A stretch of DNA of 64,000 bases from an uncultured SAR86 cluster bacterium (GCA_902630715.1 CACOVO010000003.1:37751-101750), one strand, 5' to 3'. Positions 36,775-45,227 are shown, counted from the stretch's first letter. The notes: generated by a model from the letters alone, not told the origin. Made by a program: numbers and translations.

Positions 36775-38361
36775 ATGAATATCAATTCAGGAACTAACTT
36801 AACAAAATCAAATTTATTGGGAACAAATAAGTTATTAGGGCTTGAAGTTAATTATCCAGTTTTTTTAATCAGTTCAGGCCTTGCCATTCTTTTTTCAAGT
36901 TTGGTTTTAATTTTTCCAGAATCATCTTCTGTGTTTCTCTCCAGCTCTAGGAACTTTGTGGTTTCACGTTTTGATACATTATTTACAGTTTCAATGTCTG
37001 TTTTTACATTGATCATTTTCTTTCTCATCCTCTCTCCAGCCGGGAGAATTAAGCTTGGTGGAGAAGACTCTTCACCTGAATTTAGCTTTTTATCTTGGAT
37101 TTGTATGCTATTTTCTGCAGGAGTTGGGATAGGGATGACTTTCTACGGAGCTGCAGAACCTCTTTCTTACTACACAGGTATTTTTGGGACACCATTGAAT
37201 GTAAATCCCGTTACAGAGGAAGCGCAAAGGTTAGCTTTCAGCGCAACAATATTTCATTGGGGCATTAATGGTTGGTCTGTCTATGCAATTATTGGATTAT
37301 CTCTGGCCTTCTTTTGTTATAACAGGAATTTACCCTTGACAGTAAGATCTATTTTTTACCCTCTTTTAGGGGATAAGATTTGGGGATGGCAAGGAGACTT
37401 AATTGACGTTATTGCTGTTCTCGCTACTTTGTTTGGTCTAGCAACATCTTTAGGTCTTGGGGCTCAGCAAGCAGCTTCGGGGCTCCTTTATTTATTTGAC
37501 ATACCCAATACTTTATTGAGTCAGACGCTTATTATTATTTTTATAACTGCTGTTGCAATTTTTTCAGTTTTCAGAGGACTGGATAAAGGAGTTAAGCTTT
37601 TAAGCAACATCAATATTGGACTGGCAGCTATTCTGTTGCTGTTTGTCATATTTGCCGGTCCAACTTATCAAATCTTAACTTCTTATGGCGAAAATTTGGC
37701 GCATTATTTCCAGGATATATTTAGATTAAGTAGTTGGAATAGAATAGAGGATCAGGACTGGTACCGCGATTGGACAATATTTTATTGGGCTTGGTGGATA
37801 TCATGGTCTCCTTTCGTCGGAATGTTTATTGCCAGAATTTCTAAAGGAAGAACAATAAGAGAATTTCTTACAGCAGCCATGTTCATTCCTTTGATGTTTT
37901 CTTTAATCTGGTTTTCTTCATTTGGACAAACTGCAATATTTCAGTTTCAGGAAGGAATAGGAGAACTAAGTAAACCTGTTGGCGATATTTCATTGGTCCT
38001 TTTTTATATGTTGGATAATCTTATTTTCCCGGTCCTTACTAGTCTTTTTGCATTGTTCATATTGGTATTATTTTTTGTAACTTCATCTGACTCAGGCTCA
38101 CTTGTAATCAATACAATCACCTCAGGTGGAAGTGAGAATACTCCAAGAATACAACGAGTAATCTGGGCAACAATTCAAGGCCTTATAGCAATTGTATTGC
38201 TTGTTGGAGGTGGATCTTATGCTTTATCAGCTATTCAAGCTGGTGCTATATCTATGGCATTGCCATTTAGCTTTATTCTCATAGCAGCAACTATCAGTTT
38301 ATTGAGAGGTATTTATATTGAAATAAATTTCTCTAAAAAAAAGGAGACTGCAAATGAGTGA
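36775..38361 (+). CDS. BCCT-family betaine/carnitine/choline transporter
   Basis: The 528 residues contain twelve hydrophobic helices. Diagnostic BCCT segments are GVGIGMTFYGAAEPLSYY near 115-132, FHWGINGWSVYAIIGLSLAFF near 160-180, the Trp-rich YWAWWISWSPFVGMF near 336-350 that forms the quaternary-amine box, and VTSSDSGSLVINTITSGG near 438-455. It takes up glycine betaine, choline, carnitine or DMSP-like solutes, probably with sodium or protons. Long regulatory termini of osmosensing members are absent, which favours nutrient uptake. It overlaps the marR gene by 8 bases, so that regulator may control it. Confidence 0.95.
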   Translation: MNINSGTNLTKSNLLGTNKLLGLEVNYPVFLISSGLAILFSSLVLIFPESSSVFLSSSRNFVVSRFDTLFTVSMSVFTLIIFFLILSPAGRIKLGGEDSSPEFSFLSWICMLFSAGVGIGMTFYGAAEPLSYYTGIFGTPLNVNPVTEEAQRLAFSATIFHWGINGWSVYAIIGLSLAFFCYNRNLPLTVRSIFYPLLGDKIWGWQGDLIDVIAVLATLFGLATSLGLGAQQAASGLLYLFDIPNTLLSQTLIIIFITAVAIFSVFRGLDKGVKLLSNINIGLAAILLLFVIFAGPTYQILTSYGENLAHYFQDIFRLSSWNRIEDQDWYRDWTIFYWAWWISWSPFVGMFIARISKGRTIREFLTAAMFIPLMFSLIWFSSFGQTAIFQFQEGIGELSKPVGDISLVLFYMLDNLIFPVLTSLFALFILVLFFVTSSDSGSLVINTITSGGSENTPRIQRVIWATIQGLIAIVLLVGGGSYALSAIQAGAISMALPFSFILIAATISLLRGIYIEINFSKKKETANE

Positions 38362-38851
38362 TAATCACTTGGAAGATGCACTAGTTGCTATAAGGCGAGT
38401 AATGAGAGCAACAGAAATCAACTCTTTATCATTAGCAAAAAAATCTCAACTTACTCCCACGCAGCATATTGTTTTACAGATTATTGCAAACAAAAAGCAT
38501 GCAACCCCAAGTCACATCTCTTACATAACCACCCTCAGACACACAACAATTGCTACTGTTATAAATAAGCTTCTTTCGAGGGATTTGATAACCAGAGAAA
38601 AGGGTATCAATGATAAAAGGATTCAATATCTGAATGTGACTGAAGAAGGATTGAAGGTCTTAGAATCTTCTCCTGATGTATTACAAGACAAATTTAAAGA
38701 ACAATTTTCAATTCTCAGTGACTGGGAACAAAGCATGATCGTATCTTGTTTGCAAAGAGTAGCTAGATTTATTGATGCTGGAGAAATCGACGCGGCACCC
38801 ATATTAGATTATGGTGAATTAAATGAGGAGCCTGGAGAGATAAAAAAATAA
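38354..38851 (+). CDS. MarR-family transcriptional regulator
   Basis: This 165-residue protein is a winged helix-turn-helix regulator. LTPTQHIVLQIIANKKHATPSHISY leads into the recognition helix TLRHTTIATVINKLLSRDLI, followed by the wing with the DKR signature (INDKRIQYLNVTEEG). The C-terminal helix (WEQSMIVSCLQRVARFIDA) would form the dimer interface. It overlaps the BCCT gene by 8 bases and probably regulates this unit in response to a small ligand. A decayed second copy of its 3' end lies just downstream. Confidence 0.9.
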   Translation: MSDNHLEDALVAIRRVMRATEINSLSLAKKSQLTPTQHIVLQIIANKKHATPSHISYITTLRHTTIATVINKLLSRDLITREKGINDKRIQYLNVTEEGLKVLESSPDVLQDKFKEQFSILSDWEQSMIVSCLQRVARFIDAGEIDAAPILDYGELNEEPGEIKK

Positions 38852-38899
38852 ATTTGCATCCACACATATATTTTTAAATAACAATTTTCCCTTTTAAAT

Positions 38900-38989
38900 G
38901 ACTGGTAGCAAGAATGACGGTTCCTGTTGGCAGAAATGGCAAGATTCATTGATGCTAGTGAAATTGATGCTCCTCTTATATTGAATTGA
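38900..38989 (+). pseudogene. decayed duplicate of the marR 3' end
   Basis: In one frame this stretch reads D-W-*-Q-E-*-R-F-L then LAEMARFIDASEIDAPLILN and a stop, closely matching the end of the intact MarR (DWEQ..., then RVARFIDAGEIDAAPIL). Two in-frame stops and the loss of everything upstream show it is dead. It is a remnant of a tandem marR copy. Confidence 0.75.
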
Positions 38990-39107
38990 TAAATATTAAA
39001 TGATGCGCCCGAGGATTTCTAAAACTTAACTTATATTCTCAATGTATTTTTGGTATCAAGAAAATTTTTTCTTGAAAAACCCTTACTTTCATCTAAAAAT
39101 TATAGGA

Positions 39108-39431
39108 ATGAATAACCTTACTATCTTTTTTGCAATATTGATAATCATCGGATGTTCTCATGAAGAAAAAGTCCCTGAGAACATTATTGAAATGACCGAA
39201 AAAATTCTTGAGTACGAATCGAGACTTGTCAAATGCGATTCTCTAGAGTCATGTGAAAAAATTTCGTCTCAAGTAGACATCCTATTGAATGATATGTTTC
39301 TCCCTGAAAATTATGGACATTTGTGTTATTCATATTCAGAATGTTTCGAGGCAGCAAACAATTTAACAGAATATATTCTCTCCAAAGAATATTTTCAAAA
39401 AATTTCTAATTTAATGGATGAGAGCTCTTAA
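39108..39431 (+). CDS. putative small lipoprotein, unknown
   Basis: The 107-residue frame from ATG 39108 begins with a signal-like segment MNNLTIFFAILIIIGCS, in which IIGC fits a lipobox with Cys at residue 17, followed by a charged Glu-rich region and about four further Cys (KCDS..SCEK..LCYSYSECFE) that could form disulfides. No family is recognised. An upstream ATG at 39042 would add 22 residues and spoil the signal peptide. It lies between the dead marR copy and the tRNA-bounded island. Confidence 0.5.
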   Translation: MNNLTIFFAILIIIGCSHEEKVPENIIEMTEKILEYESRLVKCDSLESCEKISSQVDILLNDMFLPENYGHLCYSYSECFEAANNLTEYILSKEYFQKISNLMDESS

Positions 39432-39886
39432 AACAGAAGATCTATTTTTCTTTAGAGCTGACGAAAGAAGAGAGTCGGATAGAGTAATAGAAATTAAGTA
39501 GTAAGTGGTCTACTCCGGATATGGAGCTGGCGATAGGATTTGAACCTACGACCTGCTGATTACAAATCAGTACTCCTACTATGTAAATCCCTTCAAAGTA
39601 CTACTAATTCAACAATCCCGTGGTCTACTTTGACTTGAGCGGGGTATTTTGGCCTACCTATGGCCTACTTTTGGAAAAAAACATAAATTTATCTATTTTG
39701 ATATGATCAAAATAAGAAACACCTAACAACCACCTTACTAGCCTTGCTCATGTCTATGGGATTTTTTTGAAAGGTTATTAACTATCTTGTAATATTCCGA
39801 ATATACAAGTTTTGCTTATGGAGAAAAGGAGAATGAAATAAACTATCTCTCTTTAAAAACAGATAGTGCAAAGAAAGATCCTAAGA
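39432..39886. other. gene-free stretch at the distal island end
   Basis: I see no credible gene here. The stretch holds the partial tRNA-Thr repeat (39521-39570) and several copies of a (T/C)GG(T/C)CTAC(T/C) motif: GTGGTCTACTCC just before the repeat, GTGGTCTACTTTG near 39620, and two GGCCTAC copies at 39650-39669. A 27-codon frame at 39418-39501 starts inside the end of the lipoprotein gene and is not convincing. Confidence 0.6.
39521..39570 (-). repeat. distal att-like repeat (truncated tRNA-Thr copy)
   Basis: These 50 bases are identical to the 3' part of tRNA-Thr(TGT) at 44304-44353. Identity stops inside the anticodon stem, after ATCAG on the plus strand; the tRNA's D arm and 5' half are absent, so no working tRNA is encoded here. 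Confidence 0.88.
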
Positions 39887-40237
39887 TTATAAGCCTAACT
39901 TTCCAAGGATTCCTGACTTACTTATTTTTTCACTTAAACTAGTTTCTAGCTCAGTAATTTGCTCTTTAAGCTCATCTATTCTCGTAACTACTTGTTGAGA
40001 ATCAGCTAAATTTGTTATAAGTTCATTTAAAGATTCAGACGACTCTTTCAGAGAGTCCGCAGCATCCGTAAGTTTTTTTTGCAGGCTATCAAAATTTTCT
40101 ATTCCTTGTTTTAAGCTGTTATCTGAAGAACTTAAGCTTGATTTAATTTCTGAAAAAGCATTCAGTTCTTCAACCAAGCTATTTATCTTGTGGCTGGTTG
40201 ACTCCACTTGCTCTTTTAATTCATCTACAACTGTCAT
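39887..40237 (-). CDS. coiled-coil protein coupled to the island helicase
   Basis: The 116 residues have an almost unbroken heptad character from residue 3 to about 108, rich in Leu, Ser, Glu and Lys, with a hinge near 83-90 and a short C-terminal end KSGILGKLGL. There is no Cys, signal peptide or membrane helix. Its ATG overlaps the stop of the helicase gene by one base (TAATG), so it should be made together with it, probably as a partner that oligomerises or tethers the helicase. No family is recognised; generic coiled-coil similarity to SMC-like or methyl-accepting proteins should not be over-read. Confidence 0.7.
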   Translation of the reverse strand: MTVVDELKEQVESTSHKINSLVEELNAFSEIKSSLSSSDNSLKQGIENFDSLQKKLTDAADSLKESSESLNELITNLADSQQVVTRIDELKEQITELETSLSEKISKSGILGKLGL

Positions 40238-43200
40238 TATCCTCTAACTCCTATCAGTTTTTTAGTTTCTTCATCTGTGAGAGTCTCACTTATGAGAGAA
40301 ACTGTGTTCTTAAGATTATCAGCTAAAGATGAAAGTTCAAAAACATTCATTACTGAATTGATCTCGATATTATTTTCACCGGCTAAAACGTTGTCTATTT
40401 CTTTGCTTATAATTTCGTCAAAAAGATTGTCTTGACTGGCCCTTAAGAAAGCAATAGCTGTTACGAAGGGAATATCTGAATATCTAGCTCTAGATAAATT
40501 GAGCAACCAGTTTAAAGTATTTATCCAATCATTTTGCTTGATAGAATATTTTGTTATTGAGCTTTGGATGGAAGTGTACAAGTCTTGTGTTGAAACAGTC
40601 ATATCACTTTCTGTACACAACAGTTCAGTTATAGATCTCATCAGTAACAACCCTGGATGATCTGGATTAGCATCAAGTGCTCGCATAGATAAACCCCTAA
40701 GTTCGCTGGCATCTACAGGAGTAGTAACTAAATTAAGTTTTTCTTTCCAATCTTCTAAATTTACATGTTCTTCCTGAAGTAAAAGTTGTATTTGTTCAGC
40801 CCCAACTCCTTCTGTTAAATAGTCAAGTATTCTAGTTCTAATCGCTAGATCATTTTCTGAGTTTCTAGCCATAAGAACTACCTCTCTCAGGGCAGTTCTT
40901 CGTGCCCTTTCGATAATGTCATAAGTGAATCCTATTAAGGCCTTACAAAGCATCAAGATATTCTCTTTGGTGTCTTCTTCGGTGATTTTATTTAATTCAC
41001 CTTCAAACTGAGCACCTCTTCCTGGGGTGTTAGACATCACATAACTTAATAGTTGTTTTTTACAGTCTTCTAAATCAAAGGCATTAATGTGAATAGTAAA
41101 TTTACGTGCACCATAATCCACTTCATAATCTTTAAAGACCCCAATTCTGGTTAATCTGTAGAGGGCTTTTTCTATCCTACCTCTATTATCATTATTGAAA
41201 GAAAGTTCAATACTGTGATCTGTATCTAAATCTTCAATGGAATTAACAATTTCACTAATATCTGATATCTCATCTTCTTCTCCAGAGAAGCTTTTTAAAT
41301 GAAAGAATAACTGTCTATTCAGATCATCTCTTTCAGCTCTATTCTCACCGAATTGGGTGTAAAGACTTCTCAACTCCTCTAAAGATATAGCCGGATTTAA
41401 TAGCTGATTGGTACGGCTTTCTGAATACTCGGTAAATACAATTCCGCAGTGAGCGTCTTTTCTATTCCTGCCTGCTCTCCCGGCCTCTTGATAAAACATT
41501 TCTAATGAGCTTGGGATTCCATAGTGAAGCGTAAATCTAATATTTGGTTTATCTATGCCCATTCCATAAGCTTTGGTTGATACCAAAAGGGGGATTTCAT
41601 TGTATTTGAAGGCTCTTACATTTCTTCTTTTCTCAGTATCCCAGTCACCTTGACCAAAGGGGTTTCTTCCCCCATAGATTGTGCAGTTTTCAGTAGTAGC
41701 ATCTTCGACTATTTGTTGGGTATTCCTTAGTCCATAAGGCACGTTTGCATTTGTAGCTACATAAGGCACAAAGACAATACCCGAGAATGTATTATCTCCA
41801 TTGGACTTAAAAAATTCGCTTTCTGGGATGTTAAATTTTTCAGGTAAAGATCGTATAACTCCAGACAGGGTAGTTTGGGAGTAGTTAGGATTGTCTGCTT
41901 TTCTTACATAAAACTTTAATTCACTTCTATCGAAGCTGCTAGGTCTAATAACACACCTATCATCTGAAGGATCGATGTCGAGGTCGGTTAAGACATCTCT
42001 CAAAACAGCCCTGGAAGCTGTTCCTGTAAGGGCTGTGATTGGAGGAGATTCACCATTTCTATCCTTACCCAACGTTCTAATGTTTCGACTAACGTTTAGA
42101 TAAGCAGGCCTAAAGTCATGTCCCCATTCAGAAACACAGTGGGCCTCATCTATAACTGCTAGATTAACCATAGAAGTTTGTGCTAAACCTCTAAGTGCTT
42201 CCCTAAAAGCAGGAGTCTGGAGACGTTCTGGAGTTTGAAATATGAATTGAAATTCTCCGTTTTGAGTTCTTCTTATATCACTTTGGAGATTTTCTTGTTG
42301 ACTGGAAAGAGTTACTACTCTATCTATCCCATATTGGCGGAGGCCTTCTTCTTGGTCTTCCATCAAAGCAACTATCGGATCAATAACAACAGTTATTCCT
42401 GGCATCAGTAACCCTGCCAGTTGGTAGATAAAGCTTTTCCCAGCTCCTGTGGGCAGCAGTATCACAGTGTCTATTTTTCTAAGGATATTCAGTACAGAAT
42501 CTAACTGGGATTCCCTAAAAGCTTTTTTTCTGAATATATTTTGTAAAAAGGTATCTAAAGTTAACCTTGTTCTCGAATTATTGGCTTCATCCAATTTAGT
42601 TCTTCTTCCTAAATATTTGTCTACAACAGTTAAGTCAATTGGAAGAAAAGCCGGTCTGATTATGATGTCCTCGATGTCTTCATTGGATTCACCAACTACA
42701 GCATGAAAAGAGCTATTTCTTCTTTCTATACCTATTCTAAGGTCAGGAATTTCATCTTTTTTTACTATTGCTTTGGAGATCTCTTCTTTAGTCAATGAGA
42801 CAATAAATGCACCTTCTTCTGTAATCACTCGGGCTGATTGTGGAGAAATAGAAGTCCCATATAAATTATCAAAGCCATTAATAAGTTGAATGCAGTCCTT
42901 AGTAGCAGCTGCAGCAGTTTTACCCATCCCTTTTACTTCAATTAGCCACTCTTCAGAATCTAACCACCCATACTTAACTGATCTTGCAATAGCAAATTGC
43001 AACTTGGAAGCAAATGTACTTTCTTCAATAGATTTCAGTAGAGAGTTTTGGTCTTTAGTTAGTTCAGTATTCTCATCCAAAATTAGTAAGCATTTTTCTT
43101 TTAGACTTTCTAAGTTAGGCCCATCAAGTTGTTCTATCTCTGTATTAGGTATCCTAAGTACTTTTATACCGCAAGTTGCAAGGGCATCATCTCTTTCTTG

Positions 43201-44136
43201 ATCTATGTCCGGGTTGTGTTCGCCTCCATCAAGCTCAATACCAAAAGTACCCAGTGGATGAGAAAACAAGAAGTCTATTCTTCTGTGTCCATCAACCTGA
43301 AAACCATTGGCTTGCAAAATTGTGTCTAAATTTGGCTGAGGAATGAACCAGTTAGCAGCTGATTTCTCAGAGCCTCCTGGCTTGATATTATTGGGAATCC
43401 ATTCCTTATAAAACTTTTGTTCTAAAGGACTGTCGAATAAACCATTATCCTCATTAGTATTATCGAATTCTTCATCAAGTACAAAAGGATCTCTTTCAAT
43501 TAGCTGACTAATGACGAGTTTACTGGAGAGATTATTTCTATCAGCAATTTTATAGCTAATATCACTCTCATCGTCTACAGGTTCTACCAGCTTGCTGAGT
43601 TTAAATTTTTTAATAATTTCTTTCTCAATGCCTACGGTGCCTAAAGGTGAGTAACCTCTTTGTAGTAACTTAATCAGCATACTTCCTATCAGGTTATTGT
43701 CTTCTGCTGTTGTTCTCTCCTTTTGTCTGTTTTCTAAGAACAGTGATTGGCTTAAAGCTTTAATTAAATTTGAATTTTTTTCACGGTAAAGTCTGGAAGC
43801 AAAACTAGGCAATGAACCTACAGAGATATATTCCGAGTACCAGCCCTTTCTTAATATCCTGTCATCCCATTTTTTAGGAACAGAGAATAATTTCTTTTGC
43901 TCAGGATTGGGATTATCAATTATTGCTCCCCCTTGAGAATCCAGTATGGTTTTGACAGCGGGACCATTTTTTATTGCTTCAGATTCACCCTCTACGTTAA
44001 CTATTTTTTTGCAGCTAGGAAAATCCGAGCAACCCCAAAAATGTTGCCCTCTATATTTACCTCTTTGAGCTTTTTGCAACACCATAGTTGCACCACATTT
44101 AGGGCAATTAGGTGGGGATTTATTCTCTTCAGCCAT
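40237..44136 (-). CDS. zinc-finger / DUF559-like nuclease / RecQ-type helicase fusion
   Basis: The protein is 1299 residues. Residues 9-48 form a topoisomerase-type C4 zinc finger (Cys11, Cys14, Cys36, Cys42). Residues 234-350 look like a DUF559/Vsr-type endonuclease, with Glu239 (SPLEQKF), Asp288 (RIDFLF) and the E-x-D pair Glu301/Asp303 (IELDGGEHN). Residues 535-900 are a RecQ-like helicase: Walker A LPTGAGKS at 561-568, DEAHCVSEWGHDFRP at 664-678, TGTAS at 704-708 and motif VI QEAGRAGR at 883-890. About 400 helical residues follow without a recognised domain. E. coli RecQ is about 610 residues, so this is not housekeeping RecQ. Location in a tRNA island and the nuclease fusion suggest defence or element maintenance; DpdF-like helicases are a possible comparison, though no other dpd gene is present. 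Confidence 0.85.
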   Translation of the reverse strand: MAEENKSPPNCPKCGATMVLQKAQRGKYRGQHFWGCSDFPSCKKIVNVEGESEAIKNGPAVKTILDSQGGAIIDNPNPEQKKLFSVPKKWDDRILRKGWYSEYISVGSLPSFASRLYREKNSNLIKALSQSLFLENRQKERTTAEDNNLIGSMLIKLLQRGYSPLGTVGIEKEIIKKFKLSKLVEPVDDESDISYKIADRNNLSSKLVISQLIERDPFVLDEEFDNTNEDNGLFDSPLEQKFYKEWIPNNIKPGGSEKSAANWFIPQPNLDTILQANGFQVDGHRRIDFLFSHPLGTFGIELDGGEHNPDIDQERDDALATCGIKVLRIPNTEIEQLDGPNLESLKEKCLLILDENTELTKDQNSLLKSIEESTFASKLQFAIARSVKYGWLDSEEWLIEVKGMGKTAAAATKDCIQLINGFDNLYGTSISPQSARVITEEGAFIVSLTKEEISKAIVKKDEIPDLRIGIERRNSSFHAVVGESNEDIEDIIIRPAFLPIDLTVVDKYLGRRTKLDEANNSRTRLTLDTFLQNIFRKKAFRESQLDSVLNILRKIDTVILLPTGAGKSFIYQLAGLLMPGITVVIDPIVALMEDQEEGLRQYGIDRVVTLSSQQENLQSDIRRTQNGEFQFIFQTPERLQTPAFREALRGLAQTSMVNLAVIDEAHCVSEWGHDFRPAYLNVSRNIRTLGKDRNGESPPITALTGTASRAVLRDVLTDLDIDPSDDRCVIRPSSFDRSELKFYVRKADNPNYSQTTLSGVIRSLPEKFNIPESEFFKSNGDNTFSGIVFVPYVATNANVPYGLRNTQQIVEDATTENCTIYGGRNPFGQGDWDTEKRRNVRAFKYNEIPLLVSTKAYGMGIDKPNIRFTLHYGIPSSLEMFYQEAGRAGRNRKDAHCGIVFTEYSESRTNQLLNPAISLEELRSLYTQFGENRAERDDLNRQLFFHLKSFSGEEDEISDISEIVNSIEDLDTDHSIELSFNNDNRGRIEKALYRLTRIGVFKDYEVDYGARKFTIHINAFDLEDCKKQLLSYVMSNTPGRGAQFEGELNKITEEDTKENILMLCKALIGFTYDIIERARRTALREVVLMARNSENDLAIRTRILDYLTEGVGAEQIQLLLQEEHVNLEDWKEKLNLVTTPVDASELRGLSMRALDANPDHPGLLLMRSITELLCTESDMTVSTQDLYTSIQSSITKYSIKQNDWINTLNWLLNLSRARYSDIPFVTAIAFLRASQDNLFDEIISKEIDNVLAGENNIEINSVMNVFELSSLADNLKNTVSLISETLTDEETKKLIGVRG

Positions 44137-44303
44137 ACTTTTATATTCTAATATAATAAAATATCTAGGAGTCAGCTATTTAGTAATAACCCTAATAAGG
44201 GTAAGGATGGAGTATGCCAGGCTTTAGAACCTTGGTCTCCAGATGACTCTTTAGATAAAGAGTTTAAGTTACCTAAAGATAAAAAGTTTTAAACACCTCT
44301 AGA
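44137..44303. other. proximal island end, possible relic reading frame
   Basis: Between the helicase start and the tRNA 3' end no intact gene is seen. On the plus strand a frame with no start codon reads a polar C-terminus-like stretch (ALEPWSPDDSLDKEFKLP) to the stop at 44290-44292. It could be the last 40 codons of a lost gene, or chance. An AT-rich run at 44140-44165 is the likely promoter area of the helicase unit. Confidence 0.35.
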
Positions 44304-44353
44304 ATGGAGCTGGCGATAGGATTTGAACCTACGACCTGCTGATTACAAATCAG
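44304..44353 (-). repeat. proximal att-like repeat (inside intact tRNA-Thr)
   Basis: This is the right-hand copy of the 50-base repeat. It is contained in the functional tRNA-Thr(TGT), apart from one base beyond CCA, so the integration event rebuilt the tRNA 3' end. Confidence 0.88.
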
Positions 44354-44380
44354 CTGCTCTACCAACTGAGCTACGCCAGC
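44305..44380 (-). tRNA. tRNA-Thr(TGT)
   Basis: This is a 76-base cloverleaf on the minus strand with encoded CCA. The acceptor GCTGGCG pairs with CGCCAGC, and the anticodon stem GCTGA/TCAGC holds TTTGTAA (anticodon TGT). It begins 10 bases after the birA stop on the same strand and is probably processed from the birA transcript. In E. coli the matching thrU lies on the tuf strand, so here it is in the opposite orientation. It is the target of the island. Confidence 0.97.
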
Positions 44381-44390
44381 GCGATAGGCA

Positions 44391-45197
44391 TTATAGTTCT
44401 CTTATAGAAACTTCGCCATAACGGAGGGAAAGATATTCTGAGTTTTCTTTTACTAAAAGTTCACCGCTATCATTTACTCCCAGGACACTTACTCTTTTTT
44501 TTGAACCATCTATGTAAATATAGCAATCTTTACCTTTTAATAAGTCCATCCTTTCGTAATCTGGCTTTTGTCCTTTAAATCCCTCCATTGGGAAATTCTT
44601 AATAAGCAATATCAACTCATTCAATAACTTCGAGACTATTTCATTTCTGTCGTGAATAACATCAGAGAATTGATCAAGTGTGATCCATGACTGATCAATC
44701 TCTTCTCCCTCATCCTTTGACATATGAACATTGATACCTATGCCTATCACAACTCCAACCATTTTATTAATTTCTAATGTTTCAATTAATATCCCGCATA
44801 TTTTTTTCTGGTCCAATATCAAGTCATTAGGCCATTTAATTCTAACCTTATCATTGGTATAACTGTTAAGTACTTTTGCTATGCACGTTCCTATTGAAAG
44901 ACTTAATCCATCAAGTTTTGAATATTGAAGAGGGGATTTCCAACCCAATGATAAGTAGATATTTTTTCCTTTGGGGCTTATCCATTTTTTACCATTCCTT
45001 CCTTTCCCACTTATTTGCTGTTCTGCCAAATGTATTGATAATTCAGAGTCCTGATTTGATAAATAGTTTTTTGCATCGTCATTAGTTGAGTCTGTCTGAT
45101 CTTTGATAGCAATCTTTGGAAAATAATCCAAGACATCTTTGTCGAGGTTTCCGGTGATAATTGATTTATCTAGTGTAGGAAAGAGGTCTTTTGCCAT
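44391..45197 (-). CDS. birA: biotin-[acetyl-CoA-carboxylase] ligase
   Basis: This 268-residue biotin protein ligase makes biotinyl-AMP and attaches biotin to the carboxyl carrier protein AccB. The nucleotide/biotin loop GKGRNGKKW is at 64-72, KWPNDL at 121-126, and the catalytic-type Lys132 precedes CGILIE. A short SH3-like C-terminal domain follows. The N-terminal winged helix of E. coli BirA (about 60 residues) is lacking, so it should not act as repressor of biotin synthesis. Its position next to tRNA genes and tuf matches the E. coli birA neighbourhood. Confidence 0.92.
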   Translation of the reverse strand: MAKDLFPTLDKSIITGNLDKDVLDYFPKIAIKDQTDSTNDDAKNYLSNQDSELSIHLAEQQISGKGRNGKKWISPKGKNIYLSLGWKSPLQYSKLDGLSLSIGTCIAKVLNSYTNDKVRIKWPNDLILDQKKICGILIETLEINKMVGVVIGIGINVHMSKDEGEEIDQSWITLDQFSDVIHDRNEIVSKLLNELILLIKNFPMEGFKGQKPDYERMDLLKGKDCYIYIDGSKKRVSVLGVNDSGELLVKENSEYLSLRYGEVSIREL

Positions 45198-45227
45198 CTT
45201 AAATTATCAAAATTTGTCCTAATTAAG

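Larger units (their letters stand above)
39521..44353. mobile_element. small tRNA-Thr-integrated genomic island (no integrase left)
   Basis: A perfect 50-base direct repeat, 39521-39570 and 44304-44353, corresponds to the 3' part of tRNA-Thr(TGT), from the anticodon arm to the CCA end. The intact tRNA is at the right end on the minus strand and the island lies on its 3' side, which is the classic geometry of tyrosine-recombinase integration. Inside are only the helicase-nuclease gene and the coiled-coil gene, transcribed as one unit towards the distal end. No integrase frame remains. Neighbouring genes on both sides are ordinary chromosomal genes. Confidence 0.72.

Noticed and set aside
39418..39501. 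27-codon frame running to just before the distal att repeat
   Set aside because: It starts inside the end of the lipoprotein gene, has no recognisable similarity to recombinases and is short enough to be chance.
39521..39596. A second full tRNA-Thr at the distal repeat
   Set aside because: Identity ends in the anticodon stem and the D arm and acceptor 5' strand are absent.
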